Source: Vibrio ouci
GTDB taxonomy: Bacteria > Pseudomonadota > Gammaproteobacteria > Enterobacterales > Vibrionaceae
Direction of reading: 5' to 3'
Assembly: GCF_004551525.1 (NCBI RefSeq)
Contig: NZ_SATR01000036.1
Coordinates: forward strand, 1 to 46,585
DNA: 46,585 nucleotides
Position numbers and translations under genes: made by a program
Shown: piece after piece, positions 8,045-17,829 of the stretch
Layout: each line of letters starts with the position of its first letter
Numbering within the stretch: the first letter of the stretch is position 1
Notes under the pieces: generated by a model
Database searches by the model: none
What the model saw: only the letters and a program-made list of their open reading frames with translations
Told to the model about the DNA's origin: nothing

Positions 8045-8190
8045 TGCGCTTCAGAGCGGACCACATAATTATTCAGTTTTTATCATGCTTTTGCTCTGGT
8101 TTTAACGAAGCTTTTTAGATAGGCTGCAAGTACGAAGAATTTTCATCGTCTCGTTTAGGAAGACGAGGTGAGCAAGGAATAACGATTTTA

Positions 8191-9471
8191 ATGGAAAGCC
8201 TTACGTTACAACCTATCAATAAAGTCAATGGTGAGGTCAACTTACCAGGTTCAAAAAGTGTCTCAAACCGAGCGCTGCTGCTTGCGGCTTTAGCAAGTGG
8301 CACTACACGCTTAACTAACCTTTTAGACAGTGATGATATTCGTCACATGTTAAACGCTCTCACTAAGTTGGGCGTTAATTACTCTTTGTCAGAAGATAAA
8401 ACAGTCTGTGAAGTTGAAGGCTTAGGCAAGCCATTTGATGCTCCAGAAGCTCTTGAGCTCTTTTTAGGTAACGCAGGAACGGCAATGCGTCCACTTGCTG
8501 CTGCATTGTGTCTCGGCCAAGGTGAGTATGTACTTACGGGTGAGCCACGCATGAAAGAGCGACCAATTGGTCACTTGGTTGATGCCCTTCGCCAAGCTGG
8601 CGCAGAAGTCGAGTACCTAGAAAACGACAACTACCCACCACTTAAGATCTACGGAACAGGTCTAAAAGGCGGTACTGTTGAAATTGATGGCTCGATCTCT
8701 AGCCAATTCCTGACTGCGTTTTTGATGTCAGCACCTTTGGCGCAAGATGACGTCACAATTAAAATTATCGGCGAACTGGTTTCTAAACCTTACATTGATA
8801 TTACGCTGCACATCATGGCGCAATTTGGTGTTGAAGTAGAAAATAACGATTACCAAGAGTTTGTGATCCGTAAAGGCCAGTCGTATGTGGCTCCGGGTGA
8901 TTTCCTGGTAGAGGGTGACGCATCATCGGCTTCTTACTTCTTAGCTGCTGCGGCGATCAAAGGTGGCGAAATCAAAGTTACGGGTATTGGTAAAAACAGT
9001 ATTCAAGGCGACATTCAGTTTGCAGATGCCCTAGAGAAAATGGGTGCCGAAATTGAGTGGGGCGATGACTATGTGATTTCCCGCGTTGGTGAGCTTAAAG
9101 CTGTTGATCTAGACTGCAACCACATCCCTGATGCAGCGATGACGATTGCAACTACTGCCCTGTTTGCGAAAGGCACGACAGCGATTCGTAACGTCTACAA
9201 CTGGCGAGTAAAAGAAACTGACCGTTTAGCCGCAATGGCGACTGAACTACGCAAAGTTGGCGCGGAAGTGGAAGAAGGTGAAGACTACATCGTGGTCACG
9301 CCGCCAGCGAAACTAATCCATGCAGCTATCGACACGTATGATGACCACCGCATGGCGATGTGTTTCTCTCTGGTTGCATTAAGTGATACACCAGTAACGA
9401 TTAATGACCCGAAATGTACTTCGAAGACGTTCCCGGATTACTTCGATAAATTAGAAGGTTTGAGCTCGTAA
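8191..9471 (+). CDS. aroA: 3-phosphoshikimate 1-carboxyvinyltransferase (EPSP synthase)
   Basis: It joins phosphoenolpyruvate and shikimate-3-phosphate in the sixth step of the shikimate pathway. The 426 residues show LPGSKSVSNRALLLAALASG near the start, GNAGTAMRPLAAAL with TGEPRMKERP near 95-130, and YDDHRMAMCFSLVAL near the end, typical of class I enzymes. Length matches E. coli (427). It stands alone between two terminator-like structures. Confidence 0.98.
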   Translation: MESLTLQPINKVNGEVNLPGSKSVSNRALLLAALASGTTRLTNLLDSDDIRHMLNALTKLGVNYSLSEDKTVCEVEGLGKPFDAPEALELFLGNAGTAMRPLAAALCLGQGEYVLTGEPRMKERPIGHLVDALRQAGAEVEYLENDNYPPLKIYGTGLKGGTVEIDGSISSQFLTAFLMSAPLAQDDVTIKIIGELVSKPYIDITLHIMAQFGVEVENNDYQEFVIRKGQSYVAPGDFLVEGDASSASYFLAAAAIKGGEIKVTGIGKNSIQGDIQFADALEKMGAEIEWGDDYVISRVGELKAVDLDCNHIPDAAMTIATTALFAKGTTAIRNVYNWRVKETDRLAAMATELRKVGAEVEEGEDYIVVTPPAKLIHAAIDTYDDHRMAMCFSLVALSDTPVTINDPKCTSKTFPDYFDKLEGLSS

Positions 9472-9513
9472 CAGGCTGAGAGTTAAGGGTCCAATATACC
9501 GTCATTGAAAACC

Positions 9514-9550
9514 AAAAAGGGTTGGCCCAGTGTGCCAACCCTTTATCTTT
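9514..9550. terminator. Bidirectional terminator between aroA and yciN
   Basis: Arms AAAGGGTTGGC (9516-9526) and GCCAACCCTTT (9534-9544) with a seven-base loop. A-rich and T-rich flanks allow termination of aroA (rightward) and yciN (leftward). Confidence 0.85.
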
Positions 9551-9559
9551 TCGTCTTAG

Positions 9560-9808
9560 TTAACTTTCTAACGTGAACTCTTTTGACAAGTGGTGCGCTA
9601 GATATTTAAACATATTGAATACAGCGGTAGTCTTTGGCGTCGGTAGGCCATTGTCATCGAGGAAATAGTTGCCTTTAAAGACTAAGACGCCTTCTTTCTC
9701 TTCGACGCTGTCAGTACGCATTCCTTCGATGTAGTCGTCATGGTCTTGGATAATATGGTTAGCAATCATTAACAGTTCTGATTGAGAAATGACTTTTTTG
9801 TCGCTCAT
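9560..9808 (-). CDS. yciN: YciN family protein (DUF2498)
   Basis: An 82-residue protein matching E. coli YciN, especially GVLVFKGNYFLDDNGLPT and TAVFNMFKYLAHHLS. Its function is unknown. yciN is also next to topA in enterobacteria, so the pairing is conserved, though here the two are divergent. Confidence 0.9.
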   Translation of the reverse strand: MSDKKVISQSELLMIANHIIQDHDDYIEGMRTDSVEEKEGVLVFKGNYFLDDNGLPTPKTTAVFNMFKYLAHHLSKEFTLES

Positions 9809-10218
9809 GGAAAATACCTTTGTAGACTAGCTTCTATTGTAAGAAGTGATGACAAAATTGTAGAGATATCAAAATAAAATTCAAATGCGATAGATCAAGT
9901 CAATCAGTACTGGTAAACCGCAAACAGTAAAGTTGTTTTGTGACTGGTGGCAAAAAACGTCGTCTTCGGTTGGCATCAATAATCTTATGGCGTTTAGTAT
10001 GTGACGCTTTCCAGACCTCTCGATTTTGTTCAAGTAAACCATTGGCGTGAGAAAGGCGATAACTATTTGCTGACATCGTTGATTTGTCGAGCAGTCACGA
10101 TAGAAATTTAAAAAAGATATTGATCTTCTTGTAATCTCGCTCAATAGTAAAAAAAGAAGCAAAGTATTAAGTATGTTGTGCGATAATTCGCATTCAATAA
10201 AGGACACTTGAGTCAATT
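9809..10218. other. Long yciN-topA intergenic region
   Basis: About 410 bp without a convincing gene. An AT-rich second half leads to topA. I could not pick a confident promoter pair, tRNA or terminator. A 111-codon open frame on the minus strand here has no family resemblance and no good ribosome site and was left out. In E. coli, topA uses several supercoiling-sensitive promoters, which would fit a long leader. Confidence 0.5.
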
Positions 10219-12855
10219 ATGGGTAAGTCACTGGTTATTGTGGAGTCGCCGGCCAAAGCGAAGACCATCAATAAGTATTTAGGTAAGGACTTTATTGTTA
10301 AGTCCAGTGTAGGTCACGTTCGTGATCTGCCGACTGCTGGCCAAAGCACTGGCCAGAAGGCAGCCGCGGTTTCGACCAAGGGCTTAAGCGCTGAAGAAAA
10401 AGCACGAATTAAAAAAGAAAAAGATCGTAAATCGCTGATCAAGAAAATGGGTATCGACCCATATCATGGTTGGGAAGCGAATTACCAAGTATTGCCAGGT
10501 AAAGAAAAAGTTGTTGCTGAACTGCAAAAGCTAGCTAAAGACGCTGATAGCGTTTACCTCGCAACCGATTTGGATCGCGAGGGAGAGGCTATCGCTTGGC
10601 ACCTTCGTGAGATCATCGGCGGCGATGAAGAGCGATACAAACGCGTTGTATTCAACGAAATTACCAAAAATGCTATCCAGCAGGCGTTCGAGAAACCGGG
10701 CGAACTGAGCATGGATGGTGTTAACGCACAGCAAGCACGTCGTTTTATGGACCGTGTTGTAGGCTTTATGGTGTCACCTCTTCTGTGGAAGAAAGTAGCA
10801 CGTGGTCTATCTGCTGGTCGCGTGCAGTCGGTAGCGGTGAAGCTACTGGTTGAGCGTGAGCGTGAAATCAAAGCTTTTGTCCCTGAAGAATTCTGGGATA
10901 TCCACGCCGACACTAAGACGCAAGATAAAACGGACTTCCGTCTGCAAGTGTCGCAAAAAGAAGGCGTGGCATTTAAGCCTGTTAACGAAGCTGAGACTAA
11001 GTCTGCGATTGCGGTACTTGAAAATGCTCGCTACGAAGTGTGTAAGCGTGAAGACCGACCAACGTCGAGCAAACCTTCTGCTCCGTTCATTACGTCTACG
11101 CTACAGCAAGCGGCAAGTACTCGCTTAGGTTACGGCGTTAAGAAAACAATGATGCTAGCTCAGCGTTTGTATGAAGCGGGCTACATTACTTATATGCGTA
11201 CCGACTCAACTAACTTGAGCTCTGAAGCGGTAGAGACAGTTCGTGGCTTTATCGGCGAACAGTATGGTGATGCTTACCTTCCAGCTAAGCCAAATGTCTA
11301 CGGTAGCAAAGAAGGTGCACAAGAAGCGCACGAAGCGATTCGTCCTTCAGATGTGGCAGTCAAAGCGGATGACCTAAAAGGTATGGAAGCGGACGCACAT
11401 AAGCTGTACTCACTGATTTGGAATCAATTTGTGGCATGTCAGATGACGCCAGCAAAATACGATTCAACAACGGTAAGTGTTAAAGCTGCTGAGTACACGC
11501 TCAAAGCCAAAGGTCGTATTCTTAAGTTTGATGGTTGGACTCGTGTTCAACGTCCTCTAGGTAAAAACGAAGACCAAATTCTGCCAGCAGTTCAAGTGGG
11601 TGACACGATTGACCTAGTTAATCTTGATCCTAAGCAGCACTTCACTAAGCCACCTGCACGCTTTACTGAAGCTGCGTTGGTTAAAGAGCTTGAGAAGCGT
11701 GGTATTGGCCGTCCTTCGACGTATGCGTCAATCATTTCAACGATTCAAGATCGTGGTTATGTGAAAGTAGAACAGCGTCGTTTCTATGCTGAGAAAATGG
11801 GTGAGATCGTAACTGACCGTCTAGATGGCAGTTTTGATGACCTTATGAACTATGAGTTCACTTCTCGCATGGAAGAAAAGCTTGACCAGATTGCTGAAGG
11901 TGAAGCGAACTGGAAAGGTGTGCTAGACGACTTCTTTACAGACTTCACTGGTGACTTAGTGAAAGCTGAGGCGGATGAAGACGAAGGCGGCATGAAGCCT
12001 AACCATATTGTTTACACTGACATCGAATGTCCTACGTGTTCGCGCCCTATGGGTATTCGCACGGCTTCGACAGGTGTTTTCCTTGGTTGTTCAGGTTATG
12101 CGTTACCACCAAAAGAGCGTTGTAAAACAACGATCAACCTTGGTGACGAAGATGGCATCATCAATGTTCTAGAAGAAGACGTCGAAACTGCGGCTCTTCG
12201 TGCGAAGAAACGTTGCCCGATCTGTGAAACGGCAATGGACGCTTACCTAATCGATGAAAAGCGTAAGATGCATGTTTGTGGTAATAACCCGAACTGTGAC
12301 GGCTACATTGTCGAGCACGGTGAATTTAAGGTTAAAGGCTACGATGGTCCAGTTGTCGAATGTGACAAGTGTGGCAGCGACATGGAGCTTAAAAACGGCC
12401 GCTTTGGTAAGTATATGGACTGTACCAGCCAAGAGTGTAAGAACACACGCAAGATCCTTAAAAATGGCGAAGTAGCGCCACCAAAAGAAGATCCTGTGCA
12501 CTTGCCTGAATTACCATGTGAAAACTCAGACGCATATTTTGTTCTGCGTGATGGCGCGTCAGGCTTGTTCCTAGCGGCAAGTACTTTCCCTAAATCGCGT
12601 GAAACTCGTGCGCCTCTAGTGGAAGAGTTGGTTCGATTTAAGGATCGTATCTCGCCGAAATTCCATTACTTAGCCGATGCGCCAGTTAAAGACCCAGATG
12701 GTCTACCTATGGTTGTTCGCTTTAGCCGTAAATCAAAAGAGAATTACGTGCGCTCGGAAGTGGATGGCAAGCCTTCAGGTTACACTGCGTTGTATGCAGA
12801 AGGTAAATGGGAAATTACCGATAAGCGTAAGAAGCCTGCTAAAGCGAAAAAATAG
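10219..12855 (+). CDS. topA: DNA topoisomerase I
   Basis: This type IA topoisomerase relaxes negative supercoils. The 878 residues contain the N-terminal Toprim domain (VIVESPAKAKTI; ATDLDREGEAIAWHL), the catalytic Tyr325 in ITYMRTDST, and RPSTYASIISTIQDRGYV. Three C-terminal zinc-finger modules follow (CPTC...C...C; CPIC...C...C; CDKC...C...C) before the final basic region ending KKPAKAKK. Length is close to E. coli TopA (865). A terminator follows directly. Confidence 0.98.
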   Translation: MGKSLVIVESPAKAKTINKYLGKDFIVKSSVGHVRDLPTAGQSTGQKAAAVSTKGLSAEEKARIKKEKDRKSLIKKMGIDPYHGWEANYQVLPGKEKVVAELQKLAKDADSVYLATDLDREGEAIAWHLREIIGGDEERYKRVVFNEITKNAIQQAFEKPGELSMDGVNAQQARRFMDRVVGFMVSPLLWKKVARGLSAGRVQSVAVKLLVEREREIKAFVPEEFWDIHADTKTQDKTDFRLQVSQKEGVAFKPVNEAETKSAIAVLENARYEVCKREDRPTSSKPSAPFITSTLQQAASTRLGYGVKKTMMLAQRLYEAGYITYMRTDSTNLSSEAVETVRGFIGEQYGDAYLPAKPNVYGSKEGAQEAHEAIRPSDVAVKADDLKGMEADAHKLYSLIWNQFVACQMTPAKYDSTTVSVKAAEYTLKAKGRILKFDGWTRVQRPLGKNEDQILPAVQVGDTIDLVNLDPKQHFTKPPARFTEAALVKELEKRGIGRPSTYASIISTIQDRGYVKVEQRRFYAEKMGEIVTDRLDGSFDDLMNYEFTSRMEEKLDQIAEGEANWKGVLDDFFTDFTGDLVKAEADEDEGGMKPNHIVYTDIECPTCSRPMGIRTASTGVFLGCSGYALPPKERCKTTINLGDEDGIINVLEEDVETAALRAKKRCPICETAMDAYLIDEKRKMHVCGNNPNCDGYIVEHGEFKVKGYDGPVVECDKCGSDMELKNGRFGKYMDCTSQECKNTRKILKNGEVAPPKEDPVHLPELPCENSDAYFVLRDGASGLFLAASTFPKSRETRAPLVEELVRFKDRISPKFHYLADAPVKDPDGLPMVVRFSRKSKENYVRSEVDGKPSGYTALYAEGKWEITDKRKKPAKAKK

Positions 12856-12872
12856 AACAGGAAATCGCAAAT

Positions 12873-12901
12873 AAAAAGCAGCCAATATGGCTGCTTTTTT
12901 T
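12873..12901 (+). terminator. Terminator after topA
   Basis: Arms AGCAGCC (12877-12883) and GGCTGCT (12889-12895) with loop AATAT, followed by a T-run to 12901. Confidence 0.88.
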
Positions 12902-13050
12902 GTGTGCCGAATGATCATCGGTTTTCATACTAATGAGATCTAGTCTCAGTAATCGTATTTTAATCACCGCTAATGTAAAGATAATCAATATCAGCTTTGA
13001 CAATGTGTTGCATAGATTCTATTGATACTAATGAACTATGGAAGGGCGTC

Positions 13051-14644
13051 ATGACACAGAGACTGAAGCTACTGTTGTTGATAGTGATGAGCAGCGTGAC
13101 GTTTGTTGCTGCGGCATACACTGTTTCTAAGCAAGTGATCGATGAAATCGTTGCTGACTTGCTATGGAAATATGCTCAGGTGTCTGCTCGCTATGATGCA
13201 GAAACCCTTCTAAGGCCAATCATTAAAGAAGTTGAATTAGTCAAACAGCTGTCTAGCCACCCCAATATCACCTCATGGGGTTTTCATAGTGATGATGATG
13301 TGTACCGTTCTGTGGCAGAGGACACATTGGAGCACTACCGCTGGCAGCTTAAATCGAAAAACTTTTTTATCGCTCTTGATCAAAACCTCGCCTATCACTT
13401 CAACGACGTAAAAACCGTTCGCAGTGAGACTTTCTTTCGCCATTATCTCGACCCCGCGGCGGTGTACGATACTTGGTATTTTGAACAAAAAGAGAGTCTC
13501 ACCGATTTATCGGTCAACATTGCCACAGATGCTCATCTCAGTTTAACGCGCGTTTGGATCAATCAAAGCATCATTAAAAACGGCCAATTCTTAGGTATTC
13601 TCGGAACAGGGATTGAAGTCTCTGCTCTTTTTCAGCAATTGACCAATCACCACTCCTCTGCGCTGCGAACCATATTTGTTGATGCGCGGCGTCGCATTCA
13701 GCTCTCTTTTGATGGGGGAGAGGTCGGTTACCCACTCAGGGACTCGACGAATTTGAAACCTCGCTTGAGTGAAGTCATTACCGATGAGCAAGAATACCAA
13801 GCACTCGAAACCTTAATGAAAAGACAAAAAATGGGTCAAGAATCTGAAGTGCTGATGGTGCAACAGGGAGTGGGCAGGGCGGTTGTTGCCATTCACTATA
13901 TCGAGGAGCTAGGTTGGTATGAGCTCACCTTTGTCAGCATTGATGAAATGGTCCCAAGCTGGCTATCGACCTATCTCTATTTCCCTTTGGTGTTACTGAC
14001 AGGGTTATTCGCTTTACTCGCTTACGTCTATTTGGTTAAACATTGGATTGCCCCTACTGAGTATCGTGAGCAGCGACTCGCTTTTCTTGCCAGAGTGCAG
14101 CCCTCTCGGCAAGACTACCAATCTAATCCTTTTGATAAGTACCTAGATAAACTCGAAGAAGAGTTGCGCCAAAACCGCAACGGTGTTGATAGCATGGTGG
14201 CATCACGCACCGAAGCTTTAGACAAGCTGACAGTGTTTGATGTCGTGACGCAGCTTTACAATAAACGCGGTTTAGAGCGAGAACGAGGCATACAGCCTTT
14301 CACTTCAGATGGTGGCCGATGCCCTCCAGCAGGCAATTCGTGAGTATGATATTGCTGCGCGTTGGGCTGATGACGAGTTTTTGTTACTGATCAGAAGCGG
14401 CCAATGTGAAACGCTGCAACAGGTGGCGAACCGCATTCAAGAGTATGTCGATGAACACCCAATGATTCCGGGTACAGATACTCGTTATGTGGGTGATTTG
14501 GCGATAGGGGGGACACTGATTAACCCAGATATGTCTTTGCAGCAGGCGCTCGCCTTAACCGACAGTTCTTTGTACATCGCCAAGTCTCAGCAAGAAGGGA
14601 TCATTTATATTCACACTCACGCCTTAGAAAAGAAATCTGCGTAA
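13051..14644 (+). pseudogene. Damaged GGDEF-family membrane sensor (internal deletion/frameshift)
   Basis: The first frame (start ATG 13051, GGAAGGG just upstream) encodes a membrane segment (LKLLLLIVMSSVTFVAAAY), a periplasmic dCACHE-like sensor, a second membrane segment near residues 306-330 and the start of a GGDEF domain, LTVFDVVTQLYNKRGLERE. It then ends out of frame at 14343. The end of a GGDEF domain continues in another frame to 14644 (VADALQQAIREYDIAARWADDEF). The roughly 35-45 residues normally between these blocks, including the D-x-D-x-F-K and N-D-x-x-G-H region, are missing. The signature itself is WADDEF, not GGDEF. Cyclase activity is very unlikely. An upstream start at 12997 is possible but less likely. 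Confidence 0.85.
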
Positions 14645-15010
14645 TTTACTCTCCCTTTTATAAAAACTATCGGCGCTCAGGTTGCGAGCGAGGTCACGTT
14701 AATGTAGGTGATATGTTAAGGCTATGTTTCTTTCAACTGGGATAGTGTGAGCTGTCTCAGGACGATAAAAAGTAATAAGTGTGAGCTTCCGAGTACAGCA
14801 TATTTTAAATTGTAATCTTCTTGAAATACGATAAGTTATAATAAACCGTTTGCACACAAAGGGTGAGCTGGCTTACCTCACCCAGTAAAGTTTGTGATGT
14901 CGCTATAGCTGCGTATTACGCCTGCATGGAGCGGCGCGAATACTAGGAATTTTGACGGATCCCCCAATACCTGATCCGTCACATATAAAAAATAAAATGG
15001 AGAGAAATAC
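14645..15010 (+). promoter_or_regulatory. glgC leader with two hairpins and four GGA motifs
   Basis: 366 bp without a gene. A TATAAT at 14837-14842 is a candidate -10, but no good -35 is visible. Downstream are hairpin 14861-14883 (GGGTGAG/CTCACCC) and hairpin 14954-14980 (GACGGATC/GATCCGTC). GGA motifs occur at 14928, 14946, 14957 and in the ribosome site ATGGAG (14997-15002). Multiple GGA sites, one on the Shine-Dalgarno, recall CsrA control of E. coli glgC. This is inference. Confidence 0.5.
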
Positions 15011-16228
15011 ATGGCTGGAGTTTTGGGAATGATCCTTGCTGGTGGAGAAGGCTCACGCCTACGTCCACTAACGGAGTCTCGCAGTAAACCCTCGGTACCT
15101 TTCGGCGGCAGCTACCGCCTGATTGATTTTGCTTTGAATAACTTCGTTAACGCGGATTTAATGCGTATTTACGTATTGACTCAATTCAAGTCTCAATCAC
15201 TGTTCCATCACATGAAAAAAGGCTGGAACATCAACGGAATCACAGACCGATTCATCGACCCAATCCCTGCCCAAATGCGTACAGGTAAACGCTGGTATGA
15301 AGGTACCGCAGACGCGATTTATCAAAACCTACGCTTTATGGAATTATCAGAACCTGATCAAGTTTGTATCTTCGGTTCTGACCACATCTACAAAATGGAC
15401 ATTAAGCAGATGCTGGACTTCCATAGCGAAAAAGAAGCATCACTGACGGTTTCAGCGCTACGTATGCCCTTGTCTGAAGCGTCTCAGTTTGGCGTGATTG
15501 AAGTAGACGAAGTAGGTCGAATGGTAGGTTTTGAAGAAAAGCCGGCTAACCCTAAATCTATTCCAGGTGACCCAGAGCATGCACTTGTTTCAATGGGTAA
15601 CTATGTATTTGAAGCACAAACTCTGTTTGCCGAACTTATTGAAGATGCTGACAATCCGGATTCTTCACATGACTTTGGCAAAGACATCATTCCGAAAATG
15701 TTCCCACGTGGCGATGTTTTTGTGTATGACTTCAGTACTAACCGCATTACTGGTGAAAAAGAAGAAGTTTACTGGCGCGATGTAGGTACTATTGATGCTT
15801 ACTGGCAAGCGCACATGGACTTGCTTGAAAAAGATGCGCCATTCTCTCTCTACAACCGTAAATGGCCACTGCATACGTACTATCCGCCACTACCACCGGC
15901 AACGTTTACCGACTCTGATAACGGCCGCGTCCAAATCATTGATAGCTTAGTGTGTAACGGCAGCTATGTTCGTGGTTCGCGTATCGAAAAGTCAGTATTA
16001 GGTTTCCGCAGTAACATCGCATCGGCATGTGACATCAGTGAAAGTATTCTGCTAGGCGATGTGAAGGTCGGTGAAGGCTGTGTATTACGCCGTGTAATCG
16101 TAGATAAAAATGCCGATATTGCCCCAGGTACACAGATTGGTGTTAACCTAACGGAAGACAAAAAGCATTACCACGTTTCGGACGACGGTATCGTAGTTAT
16201 TCCTAAAGGAGCTAGAATTGGCTACTAA
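15011..16228 (+). CDS. glgC: Glucose-1-phosphate adenylyltransferase
   Basis: It makes ADP-glucose from glucose-1-phosphate and ATP, the committed step of bacterial glycogen synthesis. The 405 residues contain ILAGGEGSRLRPLTESRSKP at the N-terminus (nucleotide binding), FGSDHIYKMD, and a C-terminal left-handed beta-helix region of hexapeptide-like repeats. The ribosome site ATGGAG is well placed. It overlaps glgA by 11 bp. Confidence 0.97.
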   Translation: MAGVLGMILAGGEGSRLRPLTESRSKPSVPFGGSYRLIDFALNNFVNADLMRIYVLTQFKSQSLFHHMKKGWNINGITDRFIDPIPAQMRTGKRWYEGTADAIYQNLRFMELSEPDQVCIFGSDHIYKMDIKQMLDFHSEKEASLTVSALRMPLSEASQFGVIEVDEVGRMVGFEEKPANPKSIPGDPEHALVSMGNYVFEAQTLFAELIEDADNPDSSHDFGKDIIPKMFPRGDVFVYDFSTNRITGEKEEVYWRDVGTIDAYWQAHMDLLEKDAPFSLYNRKWPLHTYYPPLPPATFTDSDNGRVQIIDSLVCNGSYVRGSRIEKSVLGFRSNIASACDISESILLGDVKVGEGCVLRRVIVDKNADIAPGTQIGVNLTEDKKHYHVSDDGIVVIPKGARIGY

Positions 16229-17678
16229 GAATTTATCTATTCTCTTTGTAGCATCGGAAGTTGAAGGTTTAATCAAAAGTGGTGGCTTGGCTGATGTAGC
16301 CAAGGCACTGCCTGAAGCGCTTCACACTCTCCAACAAGATGTTCGTATTACATTGCCTGCTTACCAAAAGATGGCGGGTTTAGATCAAGCAGTTACGTTA
16401 TTAGAAACAAGTTTAGATCACTGGCCTCATACAGAGTATGCGGTTAAGCAGCTTGAGGTCGCGGGCGTACCCGTTTACGCGATTGATTGCCCTCAATATT
16501 ACGATCGACCAGAGATGTACGCGGAGAACAACCAAGCGTATGCCGATAATGGCGAACGTTTTGCTTTCTTTAGTGCCGCTTGTCTTGATATGTTACCTAA
16601 GTTAGGTTTTCAGCCTGATATTGTGCACGCCAATGATTGGCATACTGGCTTTGTGCCTTATCTGCTCAAGCATCGCTATGGCAATGATGAATTCTTTTCT
16701 GCGACGAAAAGTGTTCTCTCTATTCATAACGCGGTGTTTAAAGGTGTCTTTAGCTATGACGAGCTGCAGGTACTTCCTGAGATGCATACACGTTATGCAC
16801 CAGATGCAGCTGTCAGCCCTACGCACGTGACTATGTTGCGCGCTGGTGTGCTGAACGCTGATAAGATCAATGCCGTGAGTCCGACCTACGCTGAAGAGCT
16901 TAAAACAGAGCTAGGCAGTCACGGTATGGCTGCTGAGTTCCAGCAACGTGCTGACGATCTCGTCGGCATACTCAACGGTTGTGACTACTCTGCATGGAAC
17001 CCGCAAACGGATTCACTATTGCCTGCTAATTACAAAGCCAATCGCCAGAGCATGGTGCGTGGTAAGAAGGCATGTAAGAAAGAACTACAACAGCGTGTTG
17101 GTTTGCAAACCGAAGATGTTGCGGTCTATGGCATGGTATGTCGTCTGACGAATCAGAAAGGTATTCACTATCTGTTACCGATTCTTTCAGATTTTCTGAA
17201 ACATGATGTTCAAGTCGTGATCGTGGGTACTGGTGACCCAGTTTTAGCTTCTCAGCTGAAAGAAATTGCGGCTAAACACAGCGATAAGTTTGCTTTTGTC
17301 GAAGCGTACAGTAACGAACTCGCGCACCTTGTAGAAGCGGGTGCTGATTTCTTTATTATGCCGTCAGAATTTGAACCATGTGGTTTAAACCAAATCTACA
17401 GCATGGCTTACGGCACTTTGCCGATTGTACGTGGGGTAGGTGGTTTGCGTGACAGCGTGAATGATTACGACGTTGATCCGCAAAACGCGACGGGTTTTGT
17501 CTTTGAACAACCAGAGCCTTATGCGTTGCTAAATGTTCTGCAAAGATCATTGCTTCTCTATGCCCAGCAACCAAATGAAGTTAAGCGCGTGCAGCTCTAT
17601 GCTATGGGGCAAAACTTCTGTTGGAACAAGGCAGCAGATGAGTATTTAGAACTTTATCATACCGCTCTTAACCATTAA
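16218..17678 (+). CDS. glgA: Glycogen synthase (ADP-glucose)
   Basis: This GT5 glucosyltransferase extends glycogen chains from ADP-glucose. The 486 residues begin MATKNLSILFVASEVEGLIK with the KSGGLADV substrate loop (20-27), and end with the GT-B signature region PSEFEPCGLNQIYSMAYG and RGVGGLRDSV. The start is TTG at 16218 inside glgC, with AAAGGAG (16205-16211) correctly spaced, which favours this start and translational coupling. No glgB, glgX or glgP is adjacent. Confidence 0.96.
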   Translation: MATKNLSILFVASEVEGLIKSGGLADVAKALPEALHTLQQDVRITLPAYQKMAGLDQAVTLLETSLDHWPHTEYAVKQLEVAGVPVYAIDCPQYYDRPEMYAENNQAYADNGERFAFFSAACLDMLPKLGFQPDIVHANDWHTGFVPYLLKHRYGNDEFFSATKSVLSIHNAVFKGVFSYDELQVLPEMHTRYAPDAAVSPTHVTMLRAGVLNADKINAVSPTYAEELKTELGSHGMAAEFQQRADDLVGILNGCDYSAWNPQTDSLLPANYKANRQSMVRGKKACKKELQQRVGLQTEDVAVYGMVCRLTNQKGIHYLLPILSDFLKHDVQVVIVGTGDPVLASQLKEIAAKHSDKFAFVEAYSNELAHLVEAGADFFIMPSEFEPCGLNQIYSMAYGTLPIVRGVGGLRDSVNDYDVDPQNATGFVFEQPEPYALLNVLQRSLLLYAQQPNEVKRVQLYAMGQNFCWNKAADEYLELYHTALNH

Positions 17679-17682
17679 GAAT

Positions 17683-17708
17683 AAAGGCGCCTAACCGCGC
17701 CTTTTTTT
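17683..17708 (+). terminator. Terminator after glgCA
   Basis: Arms AAAGGCGC (17683-17690) and GCGCCTTT (17697-17704) with a six-base loop, then a run of T. Confidence 0.9.
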
Positions 17709-17829
17709 GTCTCTTTTTGCAGCATATTTGCACAATCTTAAACAAGAAATGATGTGTTCCGACTTCATTCCTTCTATGTTTATGGTACTCTCCTAACCAA
17801 TCTAAATTCAGAGCACAATTCAATTAACT

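Noticed and set aside
9881..10216. 111-codon open frame on the minus strand before topA
   Set aside because: No family resemblance, no ribosome site, and it spans the whole topA upstream region.
14837..14842. A full sigma-70 promoter for glgC at this TATAAT
   Set aside because: No acceptable -35 at 16-18 bp; kept only as a candidate -10 within the leader.
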